A model generated the notes under the pieces. It was given only the letters and a program-made list of their open reading frames with translations. It did not search any database and was not told the DNA's origin. Below, piece after piece: positions 8,373 to 17,034 of a stretch of DNA of 35,671 nt (the stretch's first letter is position 1; each line of letters starts with the position of its first letter). The translations under genes and the position numbers were made by a program. The stretch is from Bacteroidota bacterium (GTDB lineage: Bacteria > Bacteroidota > Bacteroidia > Chitinophagales > Chitinophagaceae). The stretch is taken from assembly GCA_013288745.1 (NCBI GenBank), contig JABDBG010000020.1, forward strand, positions 1 to 35,671. Direction: 5' to 3'.

Positions 8373-9485
8373 ATGAAAATTCCTTTTGTCGACCTATATG
8401 CACAATATCTTTCTATACAAAAAGATATTGATCAGGCTATAGAAAAAGTGATCAAGAACTCTTCTTATATTGGAGGTAGTACTGTGAGTGATTTCGAAAA
8501 ATCTTTTGCTACTTATCTCGGAGTGTCTGCTGTAATTGGCTGTGCCAATGGAACAGATTCTCTGGAAATTCTACTGCAATCTTTTGGTATTGGAAAAGGG
8601 GATGAAGTAATAGTTCCTGCGGCATCATGGATATCTACTTCCGAAGCTGTAACGACTACCGGTGCTACACCTGTGTTTGTAGATGTTGAGGAAGATTATT
8701 TTACTATTGATGCATCACTAATAGAGAAAGCGATCACATCAAAAACTAAAGCAATTATACCTGTCCATTTATATGGCCATCCTGCTGATATGGTTGCGAT
8801 TATGAAAATAGCCGAAAAGCACAAACTAATTGTAATTGAAGATTGTGCACAAGCTCACGGAGCTACCATTAACGGACAAAAAGTAGGAACATTCGGCGAT
8901 GCAAGTAGTTTTAGTTTTTATCCTGGTAAAAATTTAGGCGCCTATGGAGATGCAGGATGTATGGCAACAAACAATACAGCTATTGCTGCAAAAGCAAGAA
9001 TGATCGCAAATCATGGACAACAAGGCAAACACAATCATATTATGGAAGGGAGAAATAGCAGGCTCGATGGGTTACAAGCGGCTATCTTATCTGCAAAATT
9101 GCCTTATCTCGAAAAATGGACGGAAGCCAGAATTGCCAATGCGGCTAGATATGATTCTTATTTTGAGAATACAGCAGCCGTAAAAACCCCCGTAAAGAAA
9201 CAAGGTTATAAACACGTATTTCATCTCTATGTAATTTGTATTGATCAACGTGATAAATTACAGGAAAAATTAACTTTAAATAATATTGATACTGCCATTC
9301 ATTATCCAACAGCATTGCCAAATTTACCAGCGTATGCTTATTTAAAGAAAACGCCTAAAGATTTTTTCGTAACAAGTAGGCTACAATCGAAAATACTGTC
9401 GTTACCTATGTATCCGGAATTGAGTGATGAGAGCATTCGGTTTGTTACTGAAACAGTTCATGATTTTTATACAACTGATCTGTAA
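8373..9485 (+). CDS. DegT/DnrJ/EryC1 aminotransferase, WlbC/WbpE-like
   Basis: A 370-residue PLP-dependent sugar aminotransferase. The PLP-binding lysine is Lys186 in SFYPGKNLGAYGDAG; VIEDCAQAHGA (Asp157, Gln160) contacts the cofactor pyridine ring; GCANGTDSLEI binds the phosphate. Paired with the upstream WlbA- and WlbB-like genes, the likely reaction is glutamate-dependent amination of the 3-keto sugar made by the dehydrogenase, giving UDP-GlcNAc(3NH2)A. Other members of this family aminate C4 of UDP- or dTDP-sugars, but no 4,6-dehydratase or 3,4-ketoisomerase is seen nearby. Its TAA stop is directly followed by the GTG start of the next gene. Confidence 0.85.
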   Translation: MKIPFVDLYAQYLSIQKDIDQAIEKVIKNSSYIGGSTVSDFEKSFATYLGVSAVIGCANGTDSLEILLQSFGIGKGDEVIVPAASWISTSEAVTTTGATPVFVDVEEDYFTIDASLIEKAITSKTKAIIPVHLYGHPADMVAIMKIAEKHKLIVIEDCAQAHGATINGQKVGTFGDASSFSFYPGKNLGAYGDAGCMATNNTAIAAKARMIANHGQQGKHNHIMEGRNSRLDGLQAAILSAKLPYLEKWTEARIANAARYDSYFENTAAVKTPVKKQGYKHVFHLYVICIDQRDKLQEKLTLNNIDTAIHYPTALPNLPAYAYLKKTPKDFFVTSRLQSKILSLPMYPELSDESIRFVTETVHDFYTTDL

Positions 9486-10619
9486 GTGAAATTGATTAAT
9501 AAAACGATTATTATTATATCTCAACAAAATTGGGGAGATATGTTTGTTTCGAAACATCATTATGCTCTTGAGCTTTCGAAAAAGGGAAATAAAGTTTTCT
9601 TTATAAATAGTCCTGATCAAAATAAAGAGCTAAACTACGGGCAGGTAAAAATTGAAGAAACAAAATACCCTAATCTATACATAGTTAAACACAGATTTTT
9701 CTTTTCTTATATTCTTCGCTTTAAAGCAAGGTTTATTTTCGATAAGCTTGTGTCTATACACATTAATAGAATAATAAATAAAATAAATAGCCATATCGAT
9801 ATCGTATGGTCGTTCGATATTTCTAATACCATACCACTTAAATTTTTTCCAAAAAAGGCATTAAAAATATTTATGCCTGTAGATGAGCCACTAACTAAGT
9901 CGGGTATTGCTGCTGCTGAAACAGCAGGTATTATTATATCTGTTACCAATGAAATTTTGGAAAAATATTATCAATATGATGTCCCAAAATTATTTATTAA
10001 TCATGGGGTTGCTGAAACGTATATTAACGAAATATTTCAGGAAAATATAAATAGTCCAATAAGAGTAGGGCTTTCAGGAAATTTTTTGAGGCCCGATATA
10101 GATAGGAAAACGCTATTAGAAATAGTAAAAACTAACCCAAATATTATTTTTGAATGTTGGGGCTCGATACATTACAAGAATTCAAACCTGAGTTCTTATG
10201 CTGATAAAGAAGCCGCTGAGTTTGTAGATAAATTGTGCAATTTACCAAATACAGTAATACATGGACCGATCAATCCGTTGATACTTAGTGAAAAACTCAA
10301 GGAGGTGGATTGTTTTCTTATCTGTTATGATATAAAAAAAGATCAAAGTAAAGGAACGAATTATCATAAAATATTAGAGTATATGGCCTCAGGGAAAGTG
10401 ATAATCTCTAATAACGTAACTACTTATCAAAACCATCCTGATTTAATTATAATGTCTCAAAGCCGGGAAAATAATAATGGGCTGCCTGTTCTGTTTAAGA
10501 ATGTCATTCAAGATATCAGGGAACACAATTCTTTAGCTAAACAGCAAACAAGAATTTCTTTTACTAAAGGTTATTTGTATAGTAGGCAGATTGAAAAGAT
10601 CGAAATAAGCCTACAATAG
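9486..10619 (+). CDS. Glycosyltransferase, GT-B fold (TuaH-like group)
   Basis: A 377-residue protein that starts with GTG, directly after the preceding TAA with no spacer. The N-terminal IIIISQQNWGDMFVSKHHYALELSKKGNKVFFI is a GT-B acceptor-domain start of the kind seen in TuaH-like glycosyltransferases. A central MPVDEPLTKSG stretch and a C-terminal block with KGTNYHKILEYMASGKVIIS fit the donor-binding domain. It probably adds one residue of the repeat unit. An alternative internal ATG at 9540 would remove the first strand. Donor unknown; family assignment rests on fold-level motifs, so specificity is open. Confidence 0.75.
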   Translation: MKLINKTIIIISQQNWGDMFVSKHHYALELSKKGNKVFFINSPDQNKELNYGQVKIEETKYPNLYIVKHRFFFSYILRFKARFIFDKLVSIHINRIINKINSHIDIVWSFDISNTIPLKFFPKKALKIFMPVDEPLTKSGIAAAETAGIIISVTNEILEKYYQYDVPKLFINHGVAETYINEIFQENINSPIRVGLSGNFLRPDIDRKTLLEIVKTNPNIIFECWGSIHYKNSNLSSYADKEAAEFVDKLCNLPNTVIHGPINPLILSEKLKEVDCFLICYDIKKDQSKGTNYHKILEYMASGKVIISNNVTTYQNHPDLIIMSQSRENNNGLPVLFKNVIQDIREHNSLAKQQTRISFTKGYLYSRQIEKIEISLQ

Positions 10620-10662
10620 GAAGATTATGATTAAAAGCTGAAAACGAATAGCAATTCACTGA

Positions 10663-11835
10663 ATGAAAAAAATAACCTATTTTTTAAGCCATCCAATACA
10701 GTATTTTTCTCCATTATTAAAGGAGCTTGCAAAAAAAACTGATCTACAAGTATATTATTTTTCCGATGTAAGCATCTCAGGTAAAAAGGATATAGGGTTT
10801 GGACAAAATATTAAATGGGATATACCTTTATTGGAAGGCTATAATTCAACATTTATTAAAAACTATTCTTCGCGTACCTCGCTTAACAATAAGTTTTTGG
10901 ATGTCTTCAATCCTGGGATCATCAAATTGTTGTTTGATAAAAGGATATCAATAATTATTGTTAATGGGTGGACGTATAGCTCCACCTTACTATGTATTGT
11001 ATTTGGGCGTTTGTTTGGAAAAAGGGTTTGGTTGCGTGCTGAAAATCCGTTGAATCAGGAATTAAGAAAAAGTAAGCGGGTAATTCAGCTTAAAAAAATA
11101 TTTCTTAAACACGTACTTTTTAATTTGTTTATTGATAAGTGTCTTTATATAGGAACAGAAAATAAAAAATTCTTTGAATTTTATGGTGTAGCTGATTCAA
11201 AATTATTATATACCCCGTATGCTGTTGATAACGATTCTTTTTCTAAACAGCATACAGCCTTACAAAAAGATTTACAAACAGTTAAGTTGAATTTAGGTTT
11301 GCCAGCAGAAAAGAGAATTATCCTTTTTTCAGGAAAGTATATACCCAAAAAAAGGCCACTTGACTTAATAAAAGCTTTTAATGAATTAAATGATAGTAAT
11401 TGTGCCTTGGTAATGGTTGGCGAAGGGCAGTTAAGGCCCGAAATGGAACAATACATAAAGGAAAAAAAAATTGCTAATGTATACCTGACTGGCTTTATAA
11501 ATCAATCAGACATTTCAAAATATTATGCAGTAGCAGATGTATTTGTAATGTGTTCCGGAATGGGAGAAACCTGGGGCTTATCAGTAAATGAAGCAATGAA
11601 CTTTAGAAAACCTGTGATTGTTTCAGAAACCTGCGGTTCTAGTTATGATCTTGTGGAACAAGGAATGAACGGGTTTACATACAAAGAAGGAGATATAGAT
11701 CAATTAGCGGAGCATCTTCGCAAATTACTTACTGATGATGTACTTCGTATCGCAGCAGGCAATCGTTCATATGAGATTATTCAAAAATTTTCAATACCTG
11801 TAATTGTAAATAATATAGTGGCGGCCTCTAATTAA
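10663..11835 (+). CDS. Glycosyltransferase family 4
   Basis: A 390-residue GT-B enzyme. The N-terminal half starts MKKITYFLSHPIQYFSPLL. The donor half begins with ILFSGKYIPKKRPLDLI and contains the E-x7-E catalytic/nucleotide-sugar motif as Glu302 and Glu310 (GETWGLSVNEAMNFRKPVIVS). This is a retaining GT4 pattern. The gene follows a 43-base gap after another glycosyltransferase and is followed three bases later by the GT11-like gene, so these are likely co-translated. Substrate not determinable. Confidence 0.87.
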   Translation: MKKITYFLSHPIQYFSPLLKELAKKTDLQVYYFSDVSISGKKDIGFGQNIKWDIPLLEGYNSTFIKNYSSRTSLNNKFLDVFNPGIIKLLFDKRISIIIVNGWTYSSTLLCIVFGRLFGKRVWLRAENPLNQELRKSKRVIQLKKIFLKHVLFNLFIDKCLYIGTENKKFFEFYGVADSKLLYTPYAVDNDSFSKQHTALQKDLQTVKLNLGLPAEKRIILFSGKYIPKKRPLDLIKAFNELNDSNCALVMVGEGQLRPEMEQYIKEKKIANVYLTGFINQSDISKYYAVADVFVMCSGMGETWGLSVNEAMNFRKPVIVSETCGSSYDLVEQGMNGFTYKEGDIDQLAEHLRKLLTDDVLRIAAGNRSYEIIQKFSIPVIVNNIVAASN

Positions 11836-11838
11836 ATT

Positions 11839-12747
11839 ATGAGTATTGTTGTTTGTAAACTACCGAAAGCCGGATTGGGTAACCAATTCTTTCCTTTGAT
11901 GAAATCATTGGTATTTGCTCATCTTAATAATCTGCCATTAGTAGTTATAGGGTATCATCAATTTAAAATCGGCCCGTACTTACGCAAAGAAAAAACAAAA
12001 CGCAAATACAGTAACTATTTTATTTTCCAGAAAAATATATTAGGAGAATGGATAGATAAATGGCAGTTATCTAGAAATAAACATTTTAAAATAGAAAGAG
12101 AGCCATTTTTGGAACATATAAAATTAAAAGAGGCTGACCATAAATTATTTGAATATAAGGCTATTCCGCATTGGGAAGATTATTATACTCAGTTAAAAGA
12201 TCATCGGGATCTTGTAATAGATTTATTTTGGAAGCAGATCAGGGAGGATATAAGAAAGGATGTTGACAAACAAAAATCTCCATATATTGGTATACATATT
12301 CGGATGGGGGATTTTCGAAAATTAAATGAAGGAGAAGATTTTAGTAATACCGGCACTGTGAGAACTCCCGAAAAATACTTTATTAATATTATTAAAAATA
12401 TCAGGAAGATACACGGTACTTCTTTACCTGTGTCTGTTTTTACAGATGGATACAAACATGAATTTGAAGAACTTTTTTTATTGGATAATGTAAATATTGT
12501 AGAAGGCAACACAGATATTGTAGACATGTTGCTTTTAAGTAAAAGTAAAATTATAGTATGCTCTGCCGGAAGTACATTCAGTTATTGGGCTGGTTTTTTA
12601 GCAAATGCACCGCTTATTTTACATCCTGATCATATCCATCAACCAATTCGGCCTGATGAAGTTAATAATAGTTTTTATGAAGGCGGCTGGGATAATAATA
12701 ACCCTATTTTAATTAATAATATCTCAGATATCCCAAAGTGTAAATGA
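11839..12747 (+). CDS. GT11-like alpha-1,2-fucosyltransferase family protein
   Basis: A 302-residue protein with the two signatures of the GT11 fucosyltransferase family: an N-terminal GLGNQFF (residues 12-18), which fits the family's G-x-GNQ-x-F motif, and the GDP-fucose-binding H-x-R-x-G-D motif as His153-Arg155-Gly157-Asp158 (GIHIRMGDF). A later SAGSTFSYWAGFLANAP matches the conserved C-terminal S-x-FSWW-like region. The expected reaction is transfer of L-fucose from GDP-fucose in alpha-1,2 linkage, but family members can use other donors, and no GDP-fucose synthesis genes are in this window. It lies three bases after the GT4 gene and eight before an acyltransferase. Confidence 0.8.
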   Translation: MSIVVCKLPKAGLGNQFFPLMKSLVFAHLNNLPLVVIGYHQFKIGPYLRKEKTKRKYSNYFIFQKNILGEWIDKWQLSRNKHFKIEREPFLEHIKLKEADHKLFEYKAIPHWEDYYTQLKDHRDLVIDLFWKQIREDIRKDVDKQKSPYIGIHIRMGDFRKLNEGEDFSNTGTVRTPEKYFINIIKNIRKIHGTSLPVSVFTDGYKHEFEELFLLDNVNIVEGNTDIVDMLLLSKSKIIVCSAGSTFSYWAGFLANAPLILHPDHIHQPIRPDEVNNSFYEGGWDNNNPILINNISDIPKCK

Positions 12748-12754
12748 AAAAGCA

Positions 12755-13864
12755 ATGAACAGGATAAAACCAATAGACGGTCTTAGAACCTTAGCTATAG
12801 TAGGTGTAATGTGGGCTCATGTGTGGATGTTTTTTGGCAATCTGCCAATGAAAGTGGCAAATATAGACGTTAACAGATTTCTTGCTTTCGGAGGAATTGG
12901 TGTAGATCTTTTTTTTGTGATCAGTGGTTTTTGTATGTATTTAATGCACACACACAAGAATGTAATTTTTAGTACAGAAAGCTATAAGCAATTTATTATT
13001 AAGCGATGGAAACGAATAGCTCCTGCTTTTTATGTTGCTGTAATTTCTGCGGCATTTTTTTACTTTGTAAAAAACGGTGTATTTCCTTTTAAGAGTTTGG
13101 TATATCATTTGTTTTTTATCAATATCTTCAATGGACAGAACATATTATCACCCCCTTTTTGGTCATTGTCAACAGAATGGCATTTTTATCTTATTCTTCC
13201 ATTGATTTTTATCGCTGATAAATTGGGAAAATGGATTTTTACAAGGATAATTATACTGATGTCAATTTCATTAATTTTAAGATTTTGGCTTTTTCACGGT
13301 TACAATCTTAGTTCAGGCATTACCGTTCCTGGCTATGAAATATGGTATAGGTTCATTGAATTTGGTTTTGGTATGTTAGCTGCAAGATTTTATATACAAC
13401 AAAATAAACTTCCGGGACTTCTTTCAGGCAGTATTGGTTTTATTATTAGTTTTTGCATAGCATTTTTAGGGAGAGCATTTATGACAGCAGATTTTTTTTC
13501 CAGATTTGGAAAGATGGATTTTATTGTTCGCGCATTTGGCGAGCCTGTTCTTACATTAGGTTTTGCTATTATGATCCTAAACTTGGTTACTACCACAAGT
13601 ATATTTGAACGGATCATATCATCCAGTCCCTTTCTTTTTATTGGTAGGATATCATATAGTATGTATTTATGGCATTGGCCAATTGCAGTATGGATAAGTT
13701 ATTATATAGGAGAGATGATAGGGAAATCTGTAATAGATATGGAACTTGCTTTCTTATTAACTTTTGTGGCGACGATAGGGGTCGCTATTGTATCGTATCA
13801 TTTTCTTGAAGCTTCATATTTTAAAAGACCTGAAGTTGAGAAACACCTACAAAAAGACCTTTAG
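12755..13864 (+). CDS. Acyltransferase 3 family membrane O-acyltransferase (second copy)
   Basis: A 369-residue polytopic membrane protein of the OafA type. The R-x10-H motif is Arg11 and His22 (DGLRTLAIVGVMWAH). GIGVDLFFVISGF, SLSTEWHFYLILP and ISYSMYLWHWPI are the other family signatures. It is clearly a different subgroup from the copy at 1000, with a longer Trp-rich start, so the two probably acylate different sugars or use different donors. It follows the GT11-like gene by seven bases and precedes a 118-base gap that may hold a promoter. Confidence 0.88.
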   Translation: MNRIKPIDGLRTLAIVGVMWAHVWMFFGNLPMKVANIDVNRFLAFGGIGVDLFFVISGFCMYLMHTHKNVIFSTESYKQFIIKRWKRIAPAFYVAVISAAFFYFVKNGVFPFKSLVYHLFFINIFNGQNILSPPFWSLSTEWHFYLILPLIFIADKLGKWIFTRIIILMSISLILRFWLFHGYNLSSGITVPGYEIWYRFIEFGFGMLAARFYIQQNKLPGLLSGSIGFIISFCIAFLGRAFMTADFFSRFGKMDFIVRAFGEPVLTLGFAIMILNLVTTTSIFERIISSSPFLFIGRISYSMYLWHWPIAVWISYYIGEMIGKSVIDMELAFLLTFVATIGVAIVSYHFLEASYFKRPEVEKHLQKDL

Positions 13865-13908
13865 TCTAAAATTCAATGATCTTTTACTATGGCATTACTA
13901 AAGTTAAT

Positions 13909-13915
13909 TACTTTG
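13909..13915 (+). promoter_or_regulatory. Possible internal promoter -7 box upstream of the FkbM gene
   Basis: The 118-base gap before 13983 contains TACTTTG followed by GCGCAAA, a one-base-short version of the Bacteroidota -7 consensus TAnnTTTG. It overlaps a perfect 10-base palindrome, TTTGCGCAAA, at 13912-13921. No clear TTG -33 element sits at the usual distance. The start codon is 67 bases downstream. Suggestive only. Confidence 0.3.
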
Positions 13916-13982
13916 CGCAAATATGGATTTTATTAAAAAGTTACGAGTTACTGTATAAATACTTTTCTAAACCAACTATACA

Positions 13983-14861
13983 ATGTTAAGATCATTAATA
14001 AGAAAGAATCTTTTTTTGAGAAAATTAGTAGCCTATATTATAGCTCCCTCAGGGTTGTTTGATAACTATTTTAAAAAATACTCCTTGTCTATTGTATGGA
14101 AATTAAGATTAAATGACATATTATCTTCACCAGATAATATGTTTATTCCTAGAGTTGAAAATGCAGGACAAATAAGTAAGGGCAAACAAATAATGCATAA
14201 TGGTCTTAGAATTAATTTAGGGAGTTATTATGGCCCTGAATATTCAGTAGTCCTTTCAGAAAACAAAGGCGTGCATGAACCTCAGGAAGAGAGGGTTTTT
14301 AATGAAGTTCTAAACGTTATGCCTGCAGGAGCTACAATGTTGGAGATGGGTGCATTTTGGAGTTTTTACTCTATGTGGTTCAATAAAAAAGTGGTGGGCG
14401 CCAAAAATTATATGGTTGAACCTGATGAATTTAATTTGGGACAAGGCAAGCGTAATTTCAGGTTAAATAACATGAAAGGTGAATTCATCAAAGCATTTGT
14501 TGATAGCAAAAGTTCAATTAATAATGGAGTTGTAACACTTAGCGTTGATGACATAATTAAAAAGTACAAAATATCTTTTTTAGATATTTTGCATAGTGAT
14601 ATTCAGGGGTATGAGTTTAATATGCTACAAGGAGCTATTGAAAGTATTAATAATAATAAGATTGGATATGTATTTATTTCCACTCATTCGAATGAAGTGC
14701 ATTATCAATGTGTGGAATTTCTACGACAACATAATTTTATAATTTTAAGTACTGCTGACCTAGATCAAACCTATTCGGAAGATGGTTTAATAGTAGCAGT
14801 AGCTAGCACGTATAAGAATATTATTCAACCAATAAATATTTCTCAAAAAAATAATGCCTGA
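13983..14861 (+). CDS. FkbM family methyltransferase
   Basis: A 292-residue SAM-dependent methyltransferase of the FkbM type. The SAM-binding core begins at MLEMGAFWSFYS (residues 119-130) with the acidic MVEPD strand at 144-148. The FkbM signature LHSDIQGYEFNMLQGA (residues 203-218) carries the Asp and Glu of the D-x-x-G-x-E motif. Proteins of this family O-methylate sugars in polysaccharide and glycolipid pathways. The first 50 residues are basic and include a hydrophobic helix that could bind membrane. Its end overlaps the next gene by 8 bases (ATGCCTGA). Confidence 0.83.
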   Translation: MLRSLIRKNLFLRKLVAYIIAPSGLFDNYFKKYSLSIVWKLRLNDILSSPDNMFIPRVENAGQISKGKQIMHNGLRINLGSYYGPEYSVVLSENKGVHEPQEERVFNEVLNVMPAGATMLEMGAFWSFYSMWFNKKVVGAKNYMVEPDEFNLGQGKRNFRLNNMKGEFIKAFVDSKSSINNGVVTLSVDDIIKKYKISFLDILHSDIQGYEFNMLQGAIESINNNKIGYVFISTHSNEVHYQCVEFLRQHNFIILSTADLDQTYSEDGLIVAVASTYKNIIQPINISQKNNA

Positions 14862-15897
14862 TAAAAATAATTTAAAAATACTTGTTGTTGGTTCTGCTGA
14901 GGTATGGGCGATCGAAAATTATTATGTAAAATATCTTAAAGAGGAAGGAGTTAAAGTTTCTCGTTATTCTGCACAGACGGCTTTTTATAAATATTATCAA
15001 AAAAATATTTTCAATAAACTGCTTTTTAAAGCAGGCTTATCCGGCATTTATAATACGATCAATAAAGAATTTAAAGAACAAGTAGAAAAATTTAAGCCAG
15101 ATGCTATATTAGTTTTTAAAGGAATGGAAATTTTTTCTCAATCATTGCAATGGGCGAAAGACAAGGGAATTAAATTGATCAATTATAATCCCGATAATCC
15201 TTTCGTTTTTTCGGGAAAAGGAAGTGGAAATATACATCTTAAAAACTCCATAGCATTGTATGATTTACATCTTACCTATAATTTAGATGTAAAAAAGGAA
15301 ATGGAAGCCTCCTACAATATACCGACTGAAATACTTCCATTCGGCTTTGACATTAGCGATGAATTATTTAAAAAGTGCTCTTCGCAAAAAGAAGTACTCA
15401 AGGCATGTTTTTTAGGGAATCCTGATATTTACAGAGGAGAGTTTTTAACTCGCTTAGCAGAACAAGGGATTGAATTAGACGTTTATGGAAACGATTGGCA
15501 TAAGTTCGTCAATCACTCCAATATTAATATTTCGAAGCCAGTATATGGCGAAGATTTTTGGCTTGCATTAAGAAGATATCGGGTACAGCTAAACTTGATG
15601 CGCCCTCACAATCTTGATTCGCATAACATGCGCAGCTTTGAAGTGCCTGGCGTTGGTGGAATACAATTAGCACCAGTGACACCTGATCATCAATTATATT
15701 TCGAGGCGGATAAAGAAATATTTTTGTATACGGACACAAAAGAAAGTGTTAACCAGATAAAAAAAATATTATCCTTATCACAGGGAGAAGCAAATACCAT
15801 TCGTGAACAAGCAAGGCAACGCTCCTTACTTTCAGGATATACATATAAGGACCGAAGTAAACAAGTGTTATTGCGAATAGAAAAGCTTTATGAATAG
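14854..15897 (+). CDS. CgeB-like glycosyltransferase
   Basis: A 347-residue protein with the pattern of the CgeB/DUF3880-type glycosyltransferases: an N-terminal ILVVGSAEVWAIENYYVKYL strand and turn, FKPDAILVFKGMEIF in the middle, and the diagnostic RPHNLDSHNMRSFE followed by VPGVGGIQLAP near residues 248-271, close to the family's NMRxFEIPACGG block. It is a GT-B fold enzyme without the classical E-x7-E motif. Both ends overlap neighbours by 8 bases (14854-14861 and 15890-15897), so it is the centre of a three-gene coupled set with the FkbM methyltransferase and the next glycosyltransferase. Confidence 0.78.
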   Translation: MPDKNNLKILVVGSAEVWAIENYYVKYLKEEGVKVSRYSAQTAFYKYYQKNIFNKLLFKAGLSGIYNTINKEFKEQVEKFKPDAILVFKGMEIFSQSLQWAKDKGIKLINYNPDNPFVFSGKGSGNIHLKNSIALYDLHLTYNLDVKKEMEASYNIPTEILPFGFDISDELFKKCSSQKEVLKACFLGNPDIYRGEFLTRLAEQGIELDVYGNDWHKFVNHSNINISKPVYGEDFWLALRRYRVQLNLMRPHNLDSHNMRSFEVPGVGGIQLAPVTPDHQLYFEADKEIFLYTDTKESVNQIKKILSLSQGEANTIREQARQRSLLSGYTYKDRSKQVLLRIEKLYE

Positions 15898-17020
15898 AAT
15901 TGTTATATTGCATTTCGCCCCTTTGGAATTATATCCTCCCATTCAGAATCTTATACGTTTATTAGAACTGAAAAACGATAGTAAAAAAATTTTTGTTTTT
16001 ACTACACATACTAATGTTGATGTATTAAAAGAATTTGATTCTCATTCAGAAAAAACAAAAATCATTCATTTAGGGATATCAGGTCAAAAATTAGGAAAGA
16101 TAAAAAGATACAGCAGTTATCTTTTTTATTATGTAGGAAGCTTAATATATCTTATACTTAAAAGACCAGCTGCTATTTTTTATTATGAAACTATATCTTC
16201 TTACCCTGCTTATTTGTACAAACGGTTCTTCAATTCTAAAGTGCAACTATTTATACATTACCATGAATATACATCTCCAACAGAATATATAAATGGAACA
16301 GGACTTACCAGATATTTTAATCTCTGTGAGAAGTATCTGTATCAGCGGGCAAAATGGGTTTCTCATACGAATGAATACAGAATGCAAAAATTCATCGAAG
16401 ATATTAGTCCTACTAAAATTCTTAATCCTAAAATATTGCCAAATTATCCTCCCGCAAGCTGGTTTAAAATACCAAGACAGAAAAATACTTTGCCGGTTAA
16501 AGCTGTATATGTCGGAGCGCTGAGCATTAATACAATGTATGTAAAGGAATTTGCTGAATGGGTATTGGCTCAAAATGGAAAAATAGAATGGCACATTTAT
16601 TCATATAATATTACTACCGATACTAAAATATATTTGAAGTCTCTCGAATCTGAACAGATTGTAATAAAAGAGGGTGTTAATTATGATGAATTACCTCTAC
16701 TATTAAAACAATATGATATAGGGATTATTCTATACAAGGGACATATAGAGAACTATATATATAATGCGCCTAATAAGTTATTTGAATACCTTGCTAACGG
16801 ATTAGATGTATGGCTTCCCAATAATATGAAAGGTTCCCTATCGTATGTTACAAACAAAGTTTATCCAAAAGTAATATCGGTTGATTTTACCCAGTTGGAT
16901 AAATTTGATTTTGATGAGGCAATAAACAAAGAAGGATATGTTATTAGTACTAATACCTATTATTGCGAGCAGGCTTTAGCACCGATAGCAGAAGCATTAT
17001 TGATCAAGTCAACTGACTAA
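15890..17020 (+). CDS. Glycosyltransferase, GT4-like (GT-B fold)
   Basis: A 376-residue protein whose layout is GT-B: an N-terminal IVILHFAPLELYPPIQNLIRLL domain, a hydrophobic middle (YLFYYVGSLIYLILKR) and a C-terminal domain starting at KAVYVGALSINTMYV and ending in the donor-binding region NAPNKLFEYLANGLDVWLP. The latter corresponds to the PxKxxEYLAxGxPV pattern of GT4 enzymes, in which the second glutamate of the usual pair is kept. ATG 15890 lies inside the upstream stop (ATGAATAG). Which sugar it transfers is unknown. Confidence 0.78.
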   Translation: MNRIVILHFAPLELYPPIQNLIRLLELKNDSKKIFVFTTHTNVDVLKEFDSHSEKTKIIHLGISGQKLGKIKRYSSYLFYYVGSLIYLILKRPAAIFYYETISSYPAYLYKRFFNSKVQLFIHYHEYTSPTEYINGTGLTRYFNLCEKYLYQRAKWVSHTNEYRMQKFIEDISPTKILNPKILPNYPPASWFKIPRQKNTLPVKAVYVGALSINTMYVKEFAEWVLAQNGKIEWHIYSYNITTDTKIYLKSLESEQIVIKEGVNYDELPLLLKQYDIGIILYKGHIENYIYNAPNKLFEYLANGLDVWLPNNMKGSLSYVTNKVYPKVISVDFTQLDKFDFDEAINKEGYVISTNTYYCEQALAPIAEALLIKSTD

Positions 17021-17034
17021 CAGAAATACCAAAA

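Noticed and set aside
16247..16594. 115-codon open frame on the minus strand
   Set aside because: Fully inside a glycosyltransferase gene with good GT-B layout on the plus strand; no domain or start signal.
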